DNA from: Malacoplasma sp. | GTDB lineage: Bacteria > Bacillota_I > Bacilli_A > Mycoplasmatales > Mycoplasmoidaceae | Length of the DNA stretch: 12,621 bases | Direction of reading: 5' to 3' | NCBI GenBank assembly: GCA_029050415.1 | Contig: JAIDMU010000060.1 | Location: 1-12,621 of the forward strand | Part shown: positions 7,025-12,621 of the stretch, in pieces | How the letters are laid out: each line of letters begins with the position of its first letter | How positions within the stretch are numbered: the stretch's first letter is position 1 | The notes under the pieces: model-generated | The model's input: the letters and a program-made list of their open reading frames with translations, nothing else | What the model was told of the DNA's origin: nothing | Database searches by the model: none | Program-made: the position numbers and the translations under genes

Positions 7025-7909
7025 TTAAAATATGTCTGGAATATATAAAGAATAATCTCTACTAGTTAGTTTTGAGTGCTCAAAATCTCAAACAATTTCA
7101 TTATTTTCACCTTGTGAACTAGACATTAAAAATCTAAGTACTGCTTCTTGATTTTGAAGTTGACCTGAAGTTGAAGAATAACTAACACTATAACCACCAT
7201 CTGATTTGGTATAAGTAACTGTTAATGGTGTGTCAGTAAGACTGCTAGAAGAATAATTTACTGTTATAGAACCACTGTTAGTAATTGTTGTTTGTTTTTG
7301 TCAAAGTAAAGTATTAGTATTTGATGTTATTTTATAAGTATAAACTTTGTTATTTTCAGTAGTAGTAGCTGAATACTCTAATGTTGCATTATTATTTTTA
7401 TTTGAATAAACAGAATTTGATAAATTTAAATCATAAGATTTATCATCATTTTTATTTCAACTATCAAAATTATTAGTAAAAGAAATTAAATTACTTTGTT
7501 TTTTATATTCTGATAACACAAGTGTTTTACTGTTTTCAGCTGTAGACAAAATATAACTTGCATTTTCTCCATTAACAGTTCTTGTTAATGTAGCAATTTC
7601 ACCATTTTTTGTAGCTGTATTAGTACCAGTTTGATAAAAGGTATAAGTTGAAACATTGTTTTCAGTTTTAGATTCAATATATCTAGGAGCATTATAAATT
7701 AATCAATCATTGAAAGACATTTTACCATATTGAAAAACTCCACCATTACCTAAATATGATGTAGAACCACTTAATTCAGAGTTTACAAAACTATCTTCAG
7801 GTTTTTGATGAGAAGCATAAACAATACCTCATGCAATTGTTCCAAAACACCCTAAAGCAACAACTGAAGCTATACTAACAGCAATAATTTTTTTTCTATT
7901 TCTATACAT
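7025..7909 (-). CDS. Membrane-anchored Ser/Thr/Asn-rich protein, function unknown
   Basis: I do not recognise a family. The 294-residue frame is hidden by five Trp codons, all TGA (for example codon 27), but is otherwise continuous from ATG to TAA. It begins MYRNRKK, followed by one hydrophobic stretch (about 8-32, IIAVSIASVV to IVYAS), giving a type II signal anchor or a signal peptide. Cys21 sits in ALGC, but Leu is at -2 and the hydrophobic segment continues after Cys, so a lipoprotein lipobox is doubtful. The remainder (34-294) is hydrophilic, rich in Ser, Thr, Asn and Tyr, with alternating polar/hydrophobic stretches suggesting beta structure and no other Cys. An extracellular location is inferred. 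The ribosome-binding site is AGGTTT at about 8 bases. It has a near-consensus promoter and its own terminator, so it is a single-gene unit between tuf and the DivIVA-like gene. Confidence 0.85.
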
Positions 7910-7985
7910 AAATAAAACCTAAACTAAAAAATAATGAAAAATAAATAATAATAAAAATATATAAAATAAACAATATACTATATTA

Positions 7986-8014
7986 ATTATAAATAATTTA
8001 GCTTTTACTTTCAA
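7986..8014 (-). promoter_or_regulatory. Near-consensus sigma-A promoter of the membrane-anchored protein gene
   Basis: On the minus strand, TTGAAA (8014-8009) is followed after exactly 17 bases by TATAAT (7991-7986). It lies between the tuf terminator and the ATG at 7909, giving a leader of about 70 bases. This is the best-formed promoter in the window. Confidence 0.75.
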
Positions 8015-8039
8015 ATTGATATATAATAAAATTTTGTTT

Positions 8040-8076
8040 GAAAATTAAAAGCTATGAGATTATTCTCATAGCTTTT
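8040..8076 (-). terminator. Intrinsic terminator of tuf
   Basis: A perfect 12-bp stem, AAAAGCTATGAG (8047-8058) and CTCATAGCTTTT (8065-8076), has a 6-base loop (ATTATT). On the minus strand it is followed by AATTTTC, a short T-run. It lies 24 bases after the tuf stop and closes the str operon. Confidence 0.9.
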
Positions 8077-8100
8077 ATATATTTAAAACTTAATGAACAA

Positions 8101-9285
8101 CTACTTGATAACTTTAGTAACTGTACCAGCACCAACTGTTCTTCCACCTTCACGAATAGAGAATTTACTTCCTTCTTCTACTGCAATTGGAGCAATTAGT
8201 TTTACAGTAATCTTTGTGTTGTCACCAGGATTAATCATTTCAACACCTTTATCAAGTGTAATTTCACCAGTAACATCAGTTGTTCTAAAATAGAATTGTG
8301 GTCTATACCCGTTTAATACAGGAGTGTGTCTTCCACCTTCTTCTTTTTTAAGAGCATAAATTTCAGCTTCAAACTCTTTGTGAGGTTTAATAGAACCAGG
8401 TTTTGCTAATACTTGTCCACGTTCAACTTGATTTCTGTCAATACCTCTTAATAAAATACCAGCATTATCACCAGCTTTAACTTCATCCAATGTTTTTCTA
8501 AACATTTCCATACCAGTAACTACTGCTTTTTTAGTATCACGAAGACCAACGATTTCAACTTCATCATTTAACTTTAAAGTTCCTCTTTCAACTCTACCAG
8601 TAACTACAGTACCTCTTCCAGTAATAGTCATAACATCTTCAACAGCTAATAAGAATGGTTTGTCAGTATCTCTAGCAGGAGTTGGAATGTAATCATCTAC
8701 TGCTGCCATTAATTCATCAATTTTAGCTTCTCATTTAGCATCACCTTCTAAAGCTTTTAATGCTGATCCTCTAATAACTGGAGTGTTGTCACCATCAAAA
8801 CCATAAGAAGATAATAATTCTCTTACTTCCATTTCTACAAGGTCTTGCATTTCAGCATCATCAACAACATCACATTTATTTAAGAATACAACCATTTTAG
8901 GAACACCAACTTGTCTAGCTAATAAGATGTGTTCTCTTGTTTGAGGCATTGGCCCATCTGATGCAGCAACAACTAAAATTGCTCCATCCATTTGAGCAGC
9001 ACCAGTAATCATATTTTTAACATAGTCAGCATGACCAGGACAATCTACGTGTGCATAGTGTCTTTTATCTGTTTGGTACTCAACATGTGCTGTGTTAATT
9101 GTAATTCCTCTTGCTTTTTCTTCAGGTGCTTTATCAATTTCATCATATTTCATAGCAGTTGCACCACCTTTTTTTGCAAGGTAAGTACAAATTGCTGCTG
9201 TTAAAGTTGTTTTACCATGGTCAATATGTCCAATTGTTCCAATATTAACGTGTGGTTTTGATCTATCAAACTTTTGTTTTGCCAT
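8101..9285 (-). CDS. tuf: Translation elongation factor Tu
   Basis: EF-Tu delivers aminoacyl-tRNA to the ribosomal A site as a GTP complex. The protein is 394 residues, the standard length. The GTPase domain shows G1 GHIDHGKT (19-26), switch [13 protein letters not shown] (59-70), G3 DCPGH (81-85), G4 NKCD (136-139) and a GSAL G5 segment. Beta-barrel domains 2 and 3 follow ([12 protein letters not shown]; the end is [10 protein letters not shown]). Codon 185 is TGA (Trp), so the standard code would break the gene in two; it is intact. A strong AAGGAG ribosome-binding site precedes the ATG; the stop is TAG. It lies 123 bases after fusA with a candidate promoter in between, and may be transcribed both from the str promoter and independently. 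Confidence 0.99.
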
Positions 9286-9352
9286 ATTTAATTCTCCTTA
9301 ATAGTAAGCACTACAGACATATAAAATTATATAATATTTATAATTTTTTTTA

Positions 9353-9381
9353 ATAATATCTTTTTGCTTTGTTTATGTAAA
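9353..9381 (-). promoter_or_regulatory. Candidate internal promoter for tuf
   Basis: On the minus strand, TTTACA (9381-9376) lies 17 bases before TATTAT (9358-9353), within the fusA-tuf gap. An alternative TATAAT (9331-9326) lacks a good -35 and is one arm of a short palindrome (AATTATA/TATAATT, 9325-9345). Separate tuf transcription would fit the high demand for EF-Tu. Confidence 0.42.
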
Positions 9382-9408
9382 ATTTTTCTTTATTATTTTT
9401 GTAAAAAA

Positions 9409-11481
9409 TTATTTTTTTGATCTTGAAGAAACAACTTCTTCAATAATTGATTTTGGTGCTTTTTCATAGTGACTAAATTGCATCACATAATTTCCACGAC
9501 CTTGAGTGAAAGATCTTAAATCTGTTGCATACCCAAACATTTCCTTTAAAGGTACTTTTGCTTTAATTACTTGAGTATTCGCTCTTTGTTCTTGACCTTC
9601 AATTTGTCCTCTTCTAGAAGATATATCTCCCATTGCATCACCAAAATATTGTTCAGGAACTGTTACTTCTACTGCCATAATAGGTTCAAGTAACACTAAT
9701 CCTGCTTTTTGAGCAGCATCTTTTAATGCCATAGAAGCTGCAATTTTATAAGCCATTTCAGATGAGTCAACATCATGATATGAACCATCATATAAAGTTG
9801 CTTTAATATCAATCATTGGAAATCCACTCAATGGACCAGCTTTCATTGCATCTTCTAAACCTGCTTTAATTGGTTTAATATATTCTTTAGGAATTTTTCC
9901 ACCAACAATTTTATCTACAAATTCAAAACCTTTTTCACTATTTGGTTCAAACTTGATAAATACATGTCCATATTGTCCACGACCACCAGATTGTTTAATA
10001 TATTTTCCTTCAGAATCTGCTTCTTTTGTGAAAGTTTCACGATATGAAACTTGTGGTGCACCAACATTTACTTCTACTTTAAACTCTCTTTTTAAACGAT
10101 CAACAATAATTTCTAAGTGTAATTCACCCATACCTGAAATAATTGTTTGGTTTGTTTCTTCATCAGTATAAGTTCTAAAAGTTGGATCTTCTTCTGATAA
10201 CTTTGAAAGAGCTATTGCCATTTTTTCTTGATCAGCTTTAGTTTTTGGTTCAACTGCTAAAGAAATAACTGGTTCAGCAAAATTCATTGATTCTAAATGA
10301 ATCTCATTATTTTCTGAACATAAAGTATTTCCTGTTACTGTATCTTTTAATCCAATAACAGCACAAATATCCCCTGCACAAATTTCATCAATTTCTTCTC
10401 TATTGTTTGAGTGCATTTTAACTAATCTAGACACTCTTTCTTTAATATCTTTAGTTGCATTTAAAACATAAGAACCTTTTTTTAAAGTTCCAGAATATAC
10501 ACGGATAAATGTTAATTTTCCAACATATGGATCTGTTGCTATTTTAAAAGCTAAAGCAGCAAATGGACCATTGTCATCATTTTTAATAATAACTTCAGTG
10601 CCATCATCTTTAAAACCTTTGATTGGAGGTACATCAATTGGTGATGGCAAATAATCTACTACAGCATCCAATAATGCTTTAACACCTTTGTTTTTAAAAG
10701 AAGTTCCACAAACTACTGGAAAAAACTCAGCAGTTAATACACCTTGTCTAATACATTTTTTAATGTCTTGTTCAGTTAATTCATTACCATTCAAATATTT
10801 TTCCATAATTCCATCATCAAAGTTAACAACTTCTTCAATCATATGATGTCTATATTCTTCAGCCTCTTTTTTCATATCAGCTGGAATGTCAACAGTTTTA
10901 AAATCTTCTTCTTGTTTACCATCATACATATAAGCTTTCATTTTAATTAAATCAATAATTCCATTAAAATTTGCTTCAGAACCAATTGGTAATTGAATAG
11001 CTACAACATGTGCCCCTAAACGATCTTTTAATGAATCTAAACACATTTTAAAATCTGCACCTGTTTTATCCATTTTATTAACATAAACAATTCTTGGAAC
11101 AGAATATTTTGAAGCTTGTCTTCAAACAGTTTCAGTTTGTGGTTCTACACCATTTTGTGCATCAAGAACTGCAACAGCACCATCCAAAACTCTCAAAGAT
11201 CTTTCAACTTCTACAGTAAAGTCTACGTGACCTGGTGTGTCAATTAAGTTTAATTCACACCCATTTCAAGTAACGTAAGTTGCAGCAGAAGTAATAGTAA
11301 TCCCTCTTTCTTTTTCTTGTTCCATTCAGTCCATTGTTGCACCACCATCATGAACTTCACCAATTTTGTGAGTTCTTCCTGAGTGATACAAAATTCTTTC
11401 AGATGTAGTAGTTTTACCAGCATCAATATGGGCCATAATCCCGAAATTTCTAAATTTACTTATATCAATTTTTCTTGCCAT
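9409..11481 (-). CDS. fusA: Translation elongation factor G
   Basis: EF-G is the GTPase that drives tRNA-mRNA translocation and, with RRF, ribosome recycling. The protein has 690 residues, the usual length. It shows G1 AHIDAGKT (17-24), G2 RGITITSAA (59-67), G3 DTPGHVDF (81-88) and G4 NKMD (135-138). Domains II-V follow, including the domain IV stretch GRGQYGHVF and the domain V tail [13 protein letters not shown]. Codons 52, 72 and 120 are TGA (Trp); the standard code would miss the whole N-terminal G core and start falsely at Met137. The start at 11481 matches the family N-terminus; the ribosome-binding site is GTGAGAG, weaker than those of its neighbours. It begins 16 bases after rpsG. TAA stop. 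Confidence 0.99.
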
Positions 11482-11497
11482 AATCTCTCACTAAAAA

Positions 11498-11965
<468 letters not shown>

Positions 11966-11979
11966 TATATTCTCCTAAA

Positions 11980-12402
11980 CTATTCTTTCTTTTCTTTAGG
12001 TTTTTTAGCACCATAACCTGATCTTTGTTGTCTTCTTTTTTCAACACCTGAAGTATCTAAAGTACCTCTAACAATGTGATATCTAACACCAGGAAGGTCT
12101 TTAACTCTTCCACCTTCAATTAAAACAACACTGTGTTCTTGTAGGTTGTGACCTTCACCTGGTATGTATGCTAATACTTCATATCCATTAGTTAATTTAA
12201 CTTTTGCATATTTACGTAATGCTGAATTAGGTTTTTTTGGTGTCATTGTCCCCACTCTTGTACAAACCCCTCTTTTATATGGTGATGGATTATAAGTTCT
12301 TTTTTTCTTTAAAGAATTATAAGTGTACATTAAAGCAGGAGACTTTGACTTTTTAAACTTAGCTTTACGATCATTTCTAATAAGTTGTGCAATAGTAGCC
12401 AT
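11980..12402 (-). CDS. rpsL: 30S ribosomal protein S12
   Basis: S12 sits at the decoding centre and affects accuracy. The protein is 140 residues and aligns along its length with the family. [10 protein letters not shown] begins at residue 55, the loop mutated in streptomycin-resistant strains; it has the common Lys residues, as does [12 protein letters not shown], so neither site looks altered. The tail is a basic [12 protein letters not shown] strong AAGGAG ribosome-binding site precedes the ATG. It is the first gene of the str operon, with a promoter and leader immediately upstream. TAG stop. Confidence 0.99.
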   Translation of the reverse strand: MATIAQLIRNDRKAKFKKSKSPALMYTYNSLKKKRTYNPSPYKRGVCTRVGTMTPKKPNSALRKYAKVKLTNGYEVLAYIPGEGHNLQEHSVVLIEGGRVKDLPGVRYHIVRGTLDTSGVEKRRQQRSGYGAKKPKEKKE

Positions 12403-12454
12403 TAATTTCTCCTTTTTTTTAACAACATATCCGTGTGTATCAAAACACTAAAAT

Positions 12455-12463
12455 ATTCTATCA
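12455..12463 (-). promoter_or_regulatory. Extended -10 promoter of the str operon
   Basis: On the minus strand TGATAGAAT fits the extended -10 form (TG-n-TAnAAT), about 55 bases upstream of rpsL and downstream of the previous gene's terminator. The -35 position (TTTAAA) is poor, as is common with extended -10 promoters. A 6-bp inverted repeat, TCTATC/GATAGA (12457-12473), overlaps it. TTGAAA with TAAAAT 16 bases later, slightly upstream, is an alternative. Confidence 0.5.
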
Positions 12464-12479
12464 TAAAGATAGATAATTT

Positions 12480-12515
12480 TAAATTTTTTATTTAGAATTT
12501 CAAATAAAAAATTTA
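12480..12515. repeat. 14-bp A+T inverted repeat upstream of the str promoter
   Basis: TAAATTTTTTATTT (12480-12493) and its exact complement AAATAAAAAATTTA (12502-12515) flank the 8-base centre AGAATTTC. It lies just upstream of the candidate extended -10 promoter, where A/T tracts could act as an UP-like element or bend DNA. A structural or chance origin is equally possible. Confidence 0.5.
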
Positions 12516-12561
12516 TTTTTTGCTACATCCATAAAATGCAAATTTAATTTTTTTAAATACA

Positions 12562-12606
12562 AAATAAAAAATACCTAAATAAATTTTTAATTTACTTAGG
12601 TATTTT
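12562..12606 (-). terminator. Intrinsic terminator of a gene outside the window
   Basis: An 11-bp perfect stem, AAAATACCTAA (12568-12578) and TTAGGTATTTT (12596-12606), continues after one mismatch with a 6-bp inner stem and a 3-base loop. On the minus strand it is followed by a T-tract (TTTTTTATTTTG). It ends transcription entering from beyond position 12621, so the str operon needs its own promoter. Confidence 0.85.
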
Positions 12607-12621
12607 CAATCAATGATATAG

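Noticed and set aside
7840..7909. Lipoprotein signal with lipobox at Cys21
   Set aside because: ALGC places Leu at -2 instead of a small residue, and the hydrophobic segment continues for about 11 residues after Cys, so a membrane anchor fits better; not fully excluded.
8093..9204. Plus-strand open frames opposite tuf
   Set aside because: They lie antisense to highly conserved EF-Tu and have Cys/Ser/Phe-rich or compositionally odd translations typical of antisense shadows.
11980..12402. Streptomycin-resistance change in S12
   Set aside because: [10 protein letters not shown] and [12 protein letters not shown] keep the usual Lys residues at the known resistance positions.
12403..12621. tRNA gene or short coding gene in the region upstream of rpsL
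   Set aside because: No cloverleaf-compatible sequence and no open frame with a ribosome-binding site; only a terminator, palindromes and the promoter region were found.

Overview
The window reads as housekeeping chromosome of a wall-less mollicute. Several clearly conserved proteins (ValRS, EngB, AcpS, EF-G, EF-Tu, S7) are open only if TGA is read as tryptophan. The DNA is very A+T-rich, and ribosome-binding sites are of the Gram-positive AAGGAG type. The unbroken order rpsL-rpsG-fusA-tuf, together with ScpA/ScpB and a UPF0154 protein, fits the Spiroplasma/Mesoplasma/mycoides branch. That placement is inference; the genetic code is seen directly. All supported genes lie on the minus strand, so transcription runs from high to low coordinates.

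Right end (about 12621 to 8047): a terminator hairpin closes a gene outside the window. The str operon follows: an extended -10 promoter, then rpsL (S12), rpsG (S7), fusA (EF-G) and tuf (EF-Tu). A second candidate promoter precedes tuf and a strong terminator follows it. This is the core of the decoding and elongation machinery.

Middle (about 8014 to 5675): a 294-residue, Ser/Thr/Asn-rich, membrane-anchored protein of unknown function has its own near-consensus promoter and its own terminator. Below it lie a DivIVA/GpsB-like coiled-coil protein, an overlapping acpS (holo-ACP synthase), and a very short SSB-like OB-fold protein with a TTG start. The OB-fold gene is preceded by two overlapping promoter matches and a perfect palindrome, and this block ends in a clear terminator.

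Left end (about 5630 to 1): plsC (phospholipid acyltransferase), scpA and scpB (SMC-associated chromosome segregation; the two genes overlap) form one run. A 103-base gap with repeats and a possible promoter separates it from a UPF0154 membrane protein, engB (ribosome-assembly GTPase) and valS (valyl-tRNA synthetase), whose 3' end lies outside the window.

I saw no insertion sequence, phage gene, CRISPR array, tRNA or rRNA, and no gene-free stretch longer than about 220 bases. The only accessory-looking element is the orphan membrane-anchored protein. I do not see a convincing new multi-gene system here.
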